From positions 1 to 40,947 of the forward strand of contig JAFZGJ010000133.1 of the NCBI GenBank assembly GCA_017555455.1: 40,947 bases of DNA. Reading direction: 5' to 3'. The notes under the pieces are model-generated. The model was not told the DNA's origin and ran no database searches. It saw only the letters and a program-made list of their open reading frames with translations. Positions 1 to 7,191 of the stretch are shown here, in pieces. The DNA is from Lachnospiraceae bacterium (lineage in GTDB: Bacteria; Bacillota; Clostridia; Lachnospirales; Lachnospiraceae). Within the stretch, counting starts at the first letter, position 1. Every line of letters starts with the position of its first letter. The position numbers were made by a program, and so were the translations under genes.

Positions 1-1
1 A

Positions 2-1015
2 CTCATGGTTGCCTGCTACATGGTTCTGCTATACAGAGCATTGAAGGCGGTGGTTAAGTATTATAAGGACAAAGAGTATCCGGTTCAAAGGCAGGAAGTC
101 TTGTTTCTGTTGATACCGGGGTGTGTGGGATTTTTGTTATGCGTAATGCTTAGGACAATCCTTTTGACGATGGAAAATGGTGTGCCGCAGGATTTATACG
201 GCAAATACCCGATCCTTATGTTGATAATCCCGGCAATTCTGATTTTGTCGCTTCTTTCCATTGTTTATAGCGTTAAGCTCTTTCAGGATATGATAACGCT
301 GAATAAGGAAAAGAGTGACAAACTCATATTAGAAAAGCAGATAAAGAATATGCAGGAGCATATGACAGAAATGGAGCATATCTACGGCGGAGTACACAGT
401 ATGAAGCATGATATGAAAAACACCCTGTCCGTGATTATGCATCTTGCAGGCAATGAGGAAGGTCAGGCGAATGAGGAGTTGCAGAATTACCTTTCAGAAT
501 TGAATCAGACAATGGATAGGTTGGATTTTCAATATAAAACAGGTAATAGCGTGGTGGATATTTTGTTAAATATGAAATACCACGAACTGACTCGCACCAT
601 GCCGGATATTCAGTTAAATGCCGACAGGCTGTTGTTCTCGGAGAATTTGCAGATACAAGGCTATGATATAGGAATTATTATCGGAAATGCTTTGGATAAT
701 GCAATCGAAGCCTGTAAGAAGTTGAAAGAGAATGATAAGAGTGCAGAGGCTTTCATTACCTTGTCCTCATTTTCAAGAGGCAAAATGTTCTTTATTGAAG
801 TGGAGAACAGCTTTGATGGAAAGATTACACGAAAAAAATACTCTGAGTTTCCGGTAACGGATAAGAAAGATAAAAAGGCTCACGGAATCGGACTAAGCAA
901 TATTAAGAACACAGCAGAAAAATATCACGGTGGCGTGGATTGGTCTGCTGAAAATAAAAAATTCACATTAACGGTTATGTTGCAGAATGAAAGGAGAGAT
1001 GAACATGAATTTTAG
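2..1015 (+). CDS. GHKL-type sensor histidine kinase, AgrC-like (5' end cut by window)
   Basis: Membrane sensor kinase of the AgrC/GHKL class, which normally phosphorylates a LytTR response regulator. The frame is open to the window edge, so the N-terminal membrane segments are probably missing. What is visible: hydrophobic segments (FLLIPGCVGFLLCVML and ILMLIIPAILILSLLSIVYS), a coiled linker, the phospho-acceptor motif MKHDMKN (His about residue 135 from the first ATG), the N box IIGNALDNAIEACK and the G box HGIGLSNIKN. The C-terminal ATPase is the short HATPase_c_5 type. It overlaps the next gene by 11 nt, so kinase and cassette are probably cotranscribed. No response regulator is in the window; it may lie upstream. 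Confidence is high for the family; the signal is unknown. Confidence 0.88.
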   Translation, partial: LMVACYMVLLYRALKAVVKYYKDKEYPVQRQEVLFLLIPGCVGFLLCVMLRTILLTMENGVPQDLYGKYPILMLIIPAILILSLLSIVYSVKLFQDMITLNKEKSDKLILEKQIKNMQEHMTEMEHIYGGVHSMKHDMKNTLSVIMHLAGNEEGQANEELQNYLSELNQTMDRLDFQYKTGNSVVDILLNMKYHELTRTMPDIQLNADRLLFSENLQIQGYDIGIIIGNALDNAIEACKKLKENDKSAEAFITLSSFSRGKMFFIEVENSFDGKITRKKYSEFPVTDKKDKKAHGIGLSNIKNTAEKYHGGVDWSAENKKFTLTVMLQNERRDEHEF

Positions 1016-1745
1016 TAATGTGGCAAGTGTTATGCAAATGGCATATCAATATCAAAACCAAACGCAGAAAACTTCTGTGAATGGGAACAGTTTTACAAAT
1101 AGTTTGCAGGAAGCAAGTGGAGCAAATGTATCCAAAGTGGATGCCTATACAGAACAGCTTCGGGCAAAATACGGCAATGTAATGATAATGAATGTTGGAA
1201 AAGACCAGAACAGCATGGATAATTTGGGAATGGGTACAGCCGGGTACTCCAATGTGGTAATTGCACCTAATATTTTGGAACAGATGGCAAATGATCCTGA
1301 GAAGGCGGCTTATTACGAAGAAAAGATACAACAGCATTTTGATTCAATACCGGAGACTGAGGCGTTTATGGCTGCAATGGGTCATGTTACTACTTCGGCA
1401 GGTGTGGTGATACATGAGGATGGTTCGGTAACATACTATCTTAGCGGAGAAGAGGGTCCTGAGAAGAAAGCAAAGTTTGAAGCAGCACAGAAGGAAAAAA
1501 GAGAGAAAAAGGCAGAAGAGCGTAGAGAAAATATTAAAAGAAACGAGGAGATTGCCGCAGAACGGAGAAGGATTGCTGAAAATCAATACCATGCTCATCT
1601 TATGGAGCAGATGAGAAATAGTCAGATATATGATAGTTCTGTTGGAATTTATATTGTGGGACAGACACAGCCTGTTACTCCAGCAGTTTCAGCTTATGAA
1701 AAAGCTATTAGTACAATGAGTATCAGTATGATACAAGGCATTTAA
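1005..1745 (+). CDS. Uncharacterised protein, cassette paralogue A (DUF6033-like)
   Basis: Function not known. The start is ATG 1005, because AAAGGAG at 990-996 is 8 nt upstream; in-frame ATGs at 987 and 999 fit worse. The 246-residue protein has no signal peptide or membrane segment. It has a Gln/Asn/Ser-rich N-terminus, then LRAKYGNVMIMNVG, then VVIAPNILEQMANDPEKA, then VIHEDGSVTYYL, and a highly charged helical Lys/Glu/Arg stretch (about residues 150-200) that looks like a coiled coil. The same core order recurs in the next two genes, so all three are paralogues. I recall this type from Lachnospiraceae as a DUF6033-like family, but could not check. It overlaps the kinase gene, which suggests joint expression. 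Confidence 0.75.
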   Translation: MNFSNVASVMQMAYQYQNQTQKTSVNGNSFTNSLQEASGANVSKVDAYTEQLRAKYGNVMIMNVGKDQNSMDNLGMGTAGYSNVVIAPNILEQMANDPEKAAYYEEKIQQHFDSIPETEAFMAAMGHVTTSAGVVIHEDGSVTYYLSGEEGPEKKAKFEAAQKEKREKKAEERRENIKRNEEIAAERRRIAENQYHAHLMEQMRNSQIYDSSVGIYIVGQTQPVTPAVSAYEKAISTMSISMIQGI

Positions 1746-1752
1746 TCTGCTC

Positions 1753-1995
1753 GGACCTTCTAGGAGAGCAGGGCAACCTTGACTGACAGATAGGTTGCAG
1801 AAAGGAGGCACTATGATAGGTAGTATGCAACTTGGTTCGGTAATGATGAACTATGCAAGATATACAGAACAAAAAACATCCGGCAAGGGAACGGTAAACT
1901 CTTTTAGTGGTGTTTATGAAAGTAAAAGTGCTGCACCTACGGATGTGGTCAGAAAAGAAGAAACTGCCAAAACAGAAAAAGTATCTGTGGAGAGT
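1753..1995 (+). repeat. Tandem duplication, copy 1 (leader plus N-terminal coding region)
   Basis: The sequence from GGACCTTCTAGGAGAGCAGG through the ribosome binding site and the first roughly 60 codons of the following gene is repeated almost exactly 906 bp downstream (from 2659). Similarity fades after the shared coding motif ESMLKAKYP. The leader is as well conserved as the coding part. Confidence 0.85.
1773..1798 (+). promoter_or_regulatory. Leader hairpin next to the ribosome binding site, copy 1
   Basis: GCAACCT (1773-1779) pairs perfectly with AGGTTGC (1792-1798) around a 12-nt loop, ending 4 nt before the AGGAGG at 1803-1808. The stem is identical in copy 2 and the one loop difference leaves it intact. 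CCTTCT at 1756-1761 could alternatively pair with AGAAAGG at 1799-1805 (one bulge) and cover the ribosome binding site. A regulatory role is inferred. Confidence 0.5.
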
Positions 1996-2631
1996 ATGCT
2001 AAAGGCTAAGTATCCGGGAGCATTTTACAATGTAATGGATACATCGAAAATTGATCATGGATTATGGGGAAGAAATGATTATCCTTGGGATGCATATTTT
2101 ATGGAACCTGCAAATGATTCTGTTTTAAATTGGACACCGTCAGGAGCTGAACCGCCGATGCAGAGTTCAGATGTAGTATCTAAAATAAATTCTATGGCTG
2201 GTAAAGTGGCAATAGTTATACCGCCAGAACTGGAAGAAAAAATGCAGAGCGATATTGAATTAGCACAACAGGTTATGGGGCGTGTCGATGATTTTATTGC
2301 AAAGTATTATAGACCACAGGCGAATCAAGGTTTTTTGATAACATTTAAAGAAAATGGTGAGATTGGAGAAGCGTGTATTGCTTGTGAGGGCAGAATAACT
2401 GTTTCTTCGTCTGAATTTGTAGAGGCTCGTAAAGAAAGAGAAAAAAGAACTGCTGAGTATGAACGAATTGCAGAGGAAAATGCAATTAAGAGAATGCTAT
2501 TAGAACAAGAGAGAATAGAAAGGGATTACCATACTGTTTCTATGCAAAAGGCACTATTAGAATATAGTGTAGGACGAATGGACTCAAATATAATTTCTAA
2601 TTATGGGATGGGAACAGTTGTAAAAGAATAA
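1813..2631 (+). CDS. Uncharacterised protein, cassette paralogue B1
   Basis: Function not known. It starts at ATG 1813, 4 nt after AGGAGG (1803-1808); the longer frame from TTG 1795 would begin inside the leader hairpin. The 272-residue protein has no signal peptide or transmembrane segment. Order: MIGSMQLGSVMMNYARYTEQ, a Ser/Thr-rich stretch, ESMLKAKYP with YNV, WGRNDYPW, then VAIVIPPELEEKMQSD, FKENGEIGEACI, and a charged Lys/Glu/Arg helix near the C-terminus. The first 60 residues are nearly identical to paralogue B2, while the C-terminal half is divergent. The core order matches paralogue A. The pattern suggests an exported or assembled structural protein with a conserved N-terminus and variable C-terminus; this is inference. 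Confidence 0.75.
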   Translation: MIGSMQLGSVMMNYARYTEQKTSGKGTVNSFSGVYESKSAAPTDVVRKEETAKTEKVSVESMLKAKYPGAFYNVMDTSKIDHGLWGRNDYPWDAYFMEPANDSVLNWTPSGAEPPMQSSDVVSKINSMAGKVAIVIPPELEEKMQSDIELAQQVMGRVDDFIAKYYRPQANQGFLITFKENGEIGEACIACEGRITVSSSEFVEARKEREKRTAEYERIAEENAIKRMLLEQERIERDYHTVSMQKALLEYSVGRMDSNIISNYGMGTVVKE

Positions 2632-2658
2632 TATAAAGAAGTTAAAAAATGAATGTTT

Positions 2659-2901
2659 GGACCTTCTAGGAGAGCAGGGCAACCTTGACTGATAGATAGG
2701 TTGCAGAAAGGAGGCACTATGATAGGTAGTATGCAACTTGATTCAGTAATAATGAACTATGCAAGATATACAGAACAAAAAACATCCAGCAAAGGGCAGG
2801 TAAACTCTTTTAGTGGTGTTTATGAAAGTAAAAGTGCTGCATCGGTAGATGCGGCCAGAACAGAAGAAACCGCCGGAACAGAAAAAGTATCTTTGGAGAG
2901 T
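2659..2901 (+). repeat. Tandem duplication, copy 2 (leader plus N-terminal coding region)
   Basis: Second copy of the unit at 1753-1995, offset by 906 bp. It includes the same leader, the same stem-loop (2679-2685 with 2698-2704), the same AGGAGG and a nearly identical N-terminal coding sequence. Confidence 0.85.
2679..2704 (+). promoter_or_regulatory. Leader hairpin next to the ribosome binding site, copy 2
   Basis: GCAACCT (2679-2685) pairs with AGGTTGC (2698-2704). Compared with copy 1 only one loop base differs (C to T), so the stem is unchanged. The conservation argues for selection or for a very recent duplication. Confidence 0.5.
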
Positions 2902-3678
2902 ATGTTAAAAGCGAAATATCCAAACCTTGTTTACAATGTAGGCGATGCGACAAGCAGCGATTGGCGTACCAGAAATGATTATCCTTTTGAAGCGTTATTT
3001 CAAGAGGGGGAGAAGTCCACAGAGCTAATAGAAAATTGGAAACCGACAGGTGCTAATCCAAAGAATCAGAGACATTTAGCAATTCCACCAAACAGTAAGG
3101 CTGTTATGATACATCCGAAGGCACAGGAGCGTATGGAAAACGATCCTGAATTTGCTAAAGAGGTTATGGAGCGTATTGAGAGTTGGTGGGCATACGATAT
3201 TGCCAGAAATGAAGCTATTTCTCCTGGTTGTACAACCGGAATGTCTCAGGCGATTGCCATTGGAGAGGATGGAGAAATTGCAAATGTTCTTGCAGGTGGT
3301 GGAAGTGATACCATGCGTAGTAATAAGCAAAAGAACAACAATGATGAAGATGAATACGATTGGTGGACAGAGAGAATGGCTCGCCATGCTTTGTATATGC
3401 AACTTTGGCTTGAAGGAAAATCAGATATTAATTTGAGCAGTTTTTCCTTTATGGGTGGAGGCTCTTTTGGGAGTTCCGGATTTAGTAGCATGAACAGTAT
3501 GCTTGCGATGCAGTCCGGACAGTCGGCAGAAAGAGAAATACATAGTATGCTCCAAAATGGATTAAAAGAGAAGGTGGGTGATACGATTTGTGGTATGCCG
3601 ACAGATGAAGTGATTGACGGAACATGGGCAGACATTGAAAAAGGTCGTTCCATGAGAATGTCGTTAATGATGATGTAG
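2719..3678 (+). CDS. Uncharacterised protein, cassette paralogue B2
   Basis: Function not known. It starts at ATG 2719 after AGGAGG, as in B1. The 319-residue protein shares its N-terminus with B1 (MIGSMQL, NYARYTEQKTS, ESMLKAKYP, TRNDYPF). It then has VMIHPKAQERMENDPEFAKE and IGEDGEIANVL, the core also seen in paralogue A. Downstream it carries an Asn/Asp-rich linker (KNNNDEDEYDW) and a Gly/Ser-rich segment (FMGGGSFGSSGFSSMNSM) absent from B1, and it ends in a Met-rich tail (MRMSLMMM). No signal peptide or membrane segment is visible. The best reading is a duplicated gene whose C-terminal part was replaced or diverged quickly. Confidence 0.75.
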   Translation: MIGSMQLDSVIMNYARYTEQKTSSKGQVNSFSGVYESKSAASVDAARTEETAGTEKVSLESMLKAKYPNLVYNVGDATSSDWRTRNDYPFEALFQEGEKSTELIENWKPTGANPKNQRHLAIPPNSKAVMIHPKAQERMENDPEFAKEVMERIESWWAYDIARNEAISPGCTTGMSQAIAIGEDGEIANVLAGGGSDTMRSNKQKNNNDEDEYDWWTERMARHALYMQLWLEGKSDINLSSFSFMGGGSFGSSGFSSMNSMLAMQSGQSAEREIHSMLQNGLKEKVGDTICGMPTDEVIDGTWADIEKGRSMRMSLMMM

Positions 3679-3689
3679 GCATCATAACA

Positions 3690-3862
3690 CTTCACAACAG
3701 AATAAGGGCGTTTCACAACAATGTTCTATATTTCAGGAATAAATTGTGCGAAATATAAAATGGATGATTATATAATTGTCCGGCTAAATATTTCACACCC
3801 AAATTGAAGTGTTTCACTCTTTTGCTATGGAAAAGGCAAGGGAAGGTTACGATACTTATAAT
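3690..3862 (+). promoter_or_regulatory. Promoter region with paired TTTCACA repeats (possible LytTR sites)
   Basis: The 207-nt gap before the next gene holds four copies of a TTTCACA-like word: 3690 (CTTCACA), 3711, 3791 and 3812 (TTTCACT). Within each pair the spacing is exactly 21 bp. LytTR-family regulators, the usual partners of AgrC-type kinases, bind paired repeats of this periodicity. A perfect -10 (TATAAT, 3857-3862) follows with no recognisable -35, as expected for an activator-dependent promoter. AACACTTCA (3686-3694) and TGAAGTGTT (3805-3813) are also perfect inverted repeats. The regulator assignment is inferred. Confidence 0.45.
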
Positions 3863-3885
3863 AAGCGTGAAATGGAGGTAATGGC

Positions 3886-4554
3886 ATGAGAATTACAACA
3901 CAAATGCTCAATGAGTCAGCAAGACAGGCTGGTTTGCCAATAAATCGCTCTACTTTGTTGGATTACATCAAGAGTGACGGGGCAACGAATCCATTGCTTG
4001 AGGCGATGAACAGAAATAAGGAAAATGTCGCAAATACAGCAAAAAAGAGCAATTATGAGAAACTTGATAAAGAAGCTGATCAGCTTACACAGTCCGCACA
4101 GGCTTTTTTACAGAATGGAGAAAACAGTCTGTTTGAACAGGCTAAAGCGAGTGGGGACAATCAGAAGGTATATGACAGCATTGAAAATCTTTTTGAAAAC
4201 TATAATAGTACCTTAAAGGCACTCAGGACAACATCAAACACAATGAATGATTTTTACAGACAGATGTTGTTAGAGGCTCCGGCAGAAATAAAAGAGAGCT
4301 TGGCAGGAGTTGGAATTACCTTTGCCAAAGACGGTACTGTGACTGTGGATATGGAGAAGGTAAAAGCAGCGGATTTTGCCACATTGGAAGGTCTTTTCGG
4401 TAAAGATAGTGACTTTGTAAATAAAGTGGAGTTTCTATCCACCAGAATATCGGATAATGCGGAAGCCAATGTAGAGAGTTTAAGCAGTACATATAACGCA
4501 GGCGGTAACTTGTATTCTGCTATGAACAGCAGTAAGTACGACTTTTGGGGATAG
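3886..4554 (+). CDS. Uncharacterised protein resembling flagellar hook-associated/cap proteins
   Basis: Role not known. It is 222 residues, with GGAGG (3874-3878) 7 nt before the ATG and no signal peptide. The N-terminus MRITTQMLNES resembles the start of FlgL/hook-associated proteins. The middle is helical (SIENLFENYNSTLKALRTTS). The C-terminal part, VGITFAKDGTVTVDMEKV followed by LEGLFGKDSDFVNKV, follows the pattern of the FliD C-terminal domain (G-I, K-D-G, D-x-x-K, LF, V). It is much shorter than FliD and no flagellar genes are nearby. It could be a protein exported by a flagellar-type or other leaderless route, or a convergent helical protein. The resemblance is by eye only. Confidence 0.65.
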   Translation: MRITTQMLNESARQAGLPINRSTLLDYIKSDGATNPLLEAMNRNKENVANTAKKSNYEKLDKEADQLTQSAQAFLQNGENSLFEQAKASGDNQKVYDSIENLFENYNSTLKALRTTSNTMNDFYRQMLLEAPAEIKESLAGVGITFAKDGTVTVDMEKVKAADFATLEGLFGKDSDFVNKVEFLSTRISDNAEANVESLSSTYNAGGNLYSAMNSSKYDFWG

Positions 4555-4602
4555 AGTAACAAAAAATAAAGGGATTTAATTAAAGTACAAGGAGGTATGC
4601 GT

Positions 4603-5229
4603 ATGAGCAACACAATTTCAGGAGTATCTGCTGCAACACAGCAGTACACAGATTATTCATCAGTAACAAGTAAACAGGCAGAGAAAAAAGCAACAGAAAC
4701 CACATCAGCCAATAATGGCGTGGTGTACGAAAAGTCTGAACCTGCATCAACAAATAAGGCTACATATTCTATCAATAAGATGAGTGATGCGGACAGAGCT
4801 GCCTTAGTAAAGCAGTTAAAAGCGGATCAGGCGAACCGGGAGCAACAGCTTACAAGTCTTGTTCATAAAATGATGTCCGGGCAGGCAAAAACTTACGGAC
4901 AGGCTACGGATATGTGGAAGTTCCTTGCAAGTGGCGATTATACGGTTGATGCAGCCACAAAAGCACAGGCACAGAAGGATATTTCAGAAGATGGATATTG
5001 GGGTGTAAAACAGACCTCACAGAGATTGTTTGATTTTGCTTGTGCGTTAGCCAGCGATGATGTAGACAAGATGAAGGAAATGCAGGCGGCGGTTGAAAAA
5101 GGATTTAAGCAGGCAACGGTCGCTTGGGGACGAGAGTTACCAAGTATCTGTAAAGATACCTTCGATGCAACCAATAAATTATTTGATGATTATTATGCTT
5201 CAAAAGAGGAGCAGGAAGAAATTCAATAG
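4603..5229 (+). CDS. Uncharacterised protein with C-terminal GYWGVKQTSQRL/FKQATVAWG motifs
   Basis: Function not known. It starts at ATG 4603, because AAGGAGG (4589-4595) lies 7 nt upstream of it and only 1 nt from ATG 4597. The 208-residue protein has a Ser/Thr/Ala-rich unstructured N-terminus (about residues 1-60) and then a helical domain with SEDGYWGVKQTSQRLFDFA, EKGFKQATVAWGRELPSIC and TFDATNKLFDDYY. I recall a similar C-terminal pattern (GYWGVEQTS, GFKQAxxxWG, LPDIS) in hypothetical proteins of flagellated and other bacteria. It is the last gene of the cassette: a terminator follows at 5285. No signal peptide or membrane segment. Confidence 0.7.
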   Translation: MSNTISGVSAATQQYTDYSSVTSKQAEKKATETTSANNGVVYEKSEPASTNKATYSINKMSDADRAALVKQLKADQANREQQLTSLVHKMMSGQAKTYGQATDMWKFLASGDYTVDAATKAQAQKDISEDGYWGVKQTSQRLFDFACALASDDVDKMKEMQAAVEKGFKQATVAWGRELPSICKDTFDATNKLFDDYYASKEEQEEIQ

Positions 5230-5284
5230 AATTGAAAGAGAAGCTTATAGTTATGCTAATGAGATTATAAGAATATATCGAGGA

Positions 5285-5318
5285 GAGTAATGAGCAATGT
5301 GTTCATTACTCCCTTTTC
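5285..5318 (+). terminator. Rho-independent terminator after the five-gene cassette
   Basis: GAGTAATGA (5285-5293) pairs perfectly with TCATTACTC (5303-5311) around a 9-nt loop, followed by CC and TTTT. Confidence 0.65.
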
Positions 5319-5422
5319 ATGTTATGGGAAAAGTTGTACTGCGACGTAAAAAGCGTCGTAAAGCGATCTGTTTTATGGTGAAGTGCGTTGCTATCATTTA
5401 TAGTGAAAGCGAGGTTCAGACC

Positions 5423-5761
5423 ATGAGAACAGAGAAGAAAGAGCTTAATATACAAATTAGGAAACGGTTGCAGACCGCCAGAGAAAATAGTGGATATACG
5501 CAGGAAACATTTGCAGAAGCACTTGATGTAGGTGTGGAACACTATCGGAAGATAGAATTAGGCATGTATGGTTTACAGAGGGAAAATATGTTGATTTTGT
5601 ATGAGAAGTATAAGATTGATCTTACATATTTACTTACAGGAGAAAAGAACCATACATTTGATGTTGATTTGTTTTTGGCAAACTGCAGTAGAGAAGAAAG
5701 AGACAAATTCATTGACCGTATGTTAGTGTTTATGCGAAAAATTATGATTAGTCCACAGTAG
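5423..5761 (+). CDS. XRE-family helix-turn-helix regulator
   Basis: Small DNA-binding regulator. The frame is open from 5297, but ATG 5423 is the likely start because the earlier part crosses the terminator hairpin and encodes a basic non-conserved stretch. The 112-residue protein has a Cro/C1-type HTH at about residues 8-62 (RKRLQTARENSGYTQETFAE, then YRKIELGMYGL), followed by a typical LSSxTxYLLTGE-like end (LTYLLTGEKN) and a short helical tail. It sits alone between two terminators. The ribosome binding site is weak (GCGAGG, 8 nt upstream). Target unknown. Confidence 0.8.
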   Translation: MRTEKKELNIQIRKRLQTARENSGYTQETFAEALDVGVEHYRKIELGMYGLQRENMLILYEKYKIDLTYLLTGEKNHTFDVDLFLANCSREERDKFIDRMLVFMRKIMISPQ

Positions 5762-5766
5762 AGATT

Positions 5767-5811
5767 ACCTCCCGATTGTATATCTATGATATGCCTGAAG
5801 GAGGTTTTTTT
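5767..5811 (+). terminator. Terminator-like stem-loop after the XRE gene
   Basis: ACCTCC (5767-5772) pairs with GGAGGT (5800-5805). The interior has a second stem, GTATATC (5778-5784) with GATATGC (5788-5794), one G-U pair. A run of seven T follows. Confidence 0.6.
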
Positions 5812-5858
5812 AATATAATGAAAGAGCAAATGAAGATTTGCTTTTCAGAAAGGAGGTT

Positions 5859-7052
5859 ATGCGACAATTTGAGTACTTCTATCAGTATATGCATGGAGAT
5901 AGGAAAGAACCGAATGATGCAGAGAGTGCAGAACAGGCAAAACGATGGGTACAAGCAATTCGTGGAGGTAAGCCAATTGTTATCGAAGACATACGAGAGG
6001 AAGCTCCGGAAGAATATGCCATGTATAAGCGATTACATATACAATCAGTATTGGGTGTTCCATATAGGAATTGTGGTAGTGGTCTAATGGTAGTAAGAAA
6101 TCCAAAGCGTTTCAAATCTTGTTATACAGCATTGAATATTATTGCATATATCGTTACCAATGAGATTATTGCAAAGCAGCGCAGGGATAACATATTCCGA
6201 AAGCAAAGTGAGTATGAGCCGATAAGCTATGAAACAGTGCGTATTAATTTGTTTAACGGAGTTACAGTTGCTAGTAAGGATTTATTCTTTGACGAAGATG
6301 ATATGAAGTCTGAGACACTTCGGTTTTTGATTGCGTTTTTGTCGTGTAATCTTGGGAATTTTTTTTCTGCAGAGTGCCTTAATGCCAAATATGAGGGTGA
6401 AAAGGATGTTTCTTGGGCAGATTTAATTTATAAATTTCGCATGAAATGGAAGAATGCGAGAAACTTGGATAATGATGGTTTACAACTGATATTGACTACT
6501 GAAAAGGGGTATGGTATTAATCCGGCATTACAAGTCATAGTGGATGTAGATCTGGCAGAGGAACTAATGCGTACAATAGATGATGCATCGGACAAACTTG
6601 CCAAAATAGAATTATTACGTAAATTCCATGCGCTTTTTCATGGAGAGTTCATGGGGAATGCATTTGCAAGGAATTCCTTTATCAGAGAGAATCGACTTCA
6701 TTATAAGTTAAAGTATATTGAAAAGATGGAAGTACTTATGGAGCTGCTGATTGAGCAGGGAGATTACAATGGAGCAGCTGGGTATTGTAATGATATCTTA
6801 AAAGTATATCCAGACTGTGTAGATATTCATTTTTGGCGAATTGTTGCACTTTATAAACAGGGTTATATTGATTCTGTAAGAGAGATTGATGAGAATTTGA
6901 GAGAGTTGCTAGATGAACGTACATATTCAATTTTGTGCAGGAGGTTACAGCTGGAATTAAATATTTCAGATGATGTATCAGAGGCGCGCCAGGAATCTAA
7001 GATGATTTTTCTTCGATTGGATGAGGAAAAACGTAAAATTAATATGCACTGA
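5859..7052 (+). CDS. GAF-like / SARP-type transcriptional regulator
   Basis: Probable cytoplasmic transcription regulator. Residues about 15-95 resemble the end of a GAF-like domain (GGKPIVIEDI, HIQSVLGVPYRN, GLMVVRNPKRF). Residues about 130-225 look like a winged-helix DNA-binding domain of the SARP/OmpR type (SYETVRINLFNGVTVASKDL, then LTTEKGYGINP). The C-terminal 170 residues are a helical TPR/BTAD-like domain (LLIEQGDYNGAAGYCNDILK). The ATG at 5859 follows AAAGGAGG by only 2 nt, which is unusually close. Relatives I recall begin with a longer N-terminal segment, so the gene may be N-terminally shortened next to the upstream terminator. Target genes unknown. Confidence 0.7.
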   Translation: MRQFEYFYQYMHGDRKEPNDAESAEQAKRWVQAIRGGKPIVIEDIREEAPEEYAMYKRLHIQSVLGVPYRNCGSGLMVVRNPKRFKSCYTALNIIAYIVTNEIIAKQRRDNIFRKQSEYEPISYETVRINLFNGVTVASKDLFFDEDDMKSETLRFLIAFLSCNLGNFFSAECLNAKYEGEKDVSWADLIYKFRMKWKNARNLDNDGLQLILTTEKGYGINPALQVIVDVDLAEELMRTIDDASDKLAKIELLRKFHALFHGEFMGNAFARNSFIRENRLHYKLKYIEKMEVLMELLIEQGDYNGAAGYCNDILKVYPDCVDIHFWRIVALYKQGYIDSVREIDENLRELLDERTYSILCRRLQLELNISDDVSEARQESKMIFLRLDEEKRKINMH

Positions 7053-7053
7053 T

Positions 7054-7078
7054 AAAAATTGTAAGGAAAACAATTTTT
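7054..7078 (+). terminator. Weak A/T-only terminator-like hairpin
   Basis: AAAAATTGT (7054-7062) pairs with ACAATTTTT (7070-7078) directly after the stop codon of the SARP-like gene. The stem is nearly all A-T, so termination strength is doubtful. Confidence 0.35.
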
Positions 7079-7132
7079 GATTTATTAAAAAAGGGGAATA
7101 ATGTTTATAGAATGTCTTGATGAAAAAAAGCA

Positions 7133-7170
7133 TTTACTTTCTCGCTTAAAAAGACTATAATTTAAGCGAG
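7133..7170 (+). promoter_or_regulatory. Promoter and overlapping operator of the abiE pair
   Basis: -35 TTTACT (7133-7138), a 17-nt spacer and a perfect -10 TATAAT (7156-7161). A perfect 10-bp inverted repeat, CTCGCTTAAA (7141-7150) and TTTAAGCGAG (7161-7170), covers the spacer and flanks the -10. AbiEi antitoxins are known to repress their own promoters through inverted repeats, which fits this layout. Confidence 0.7.
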
Positions 7171-7191
7171 GAAGTAACGAGGTGTATGGTT

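Noticed and set aside
5776-6087. 103-residue frame overlapping the SARP-like regulator
   Set aside because: Begins inside a terminator and overlaps, in another frame, a sequence with recognisable GAF-like motifs.
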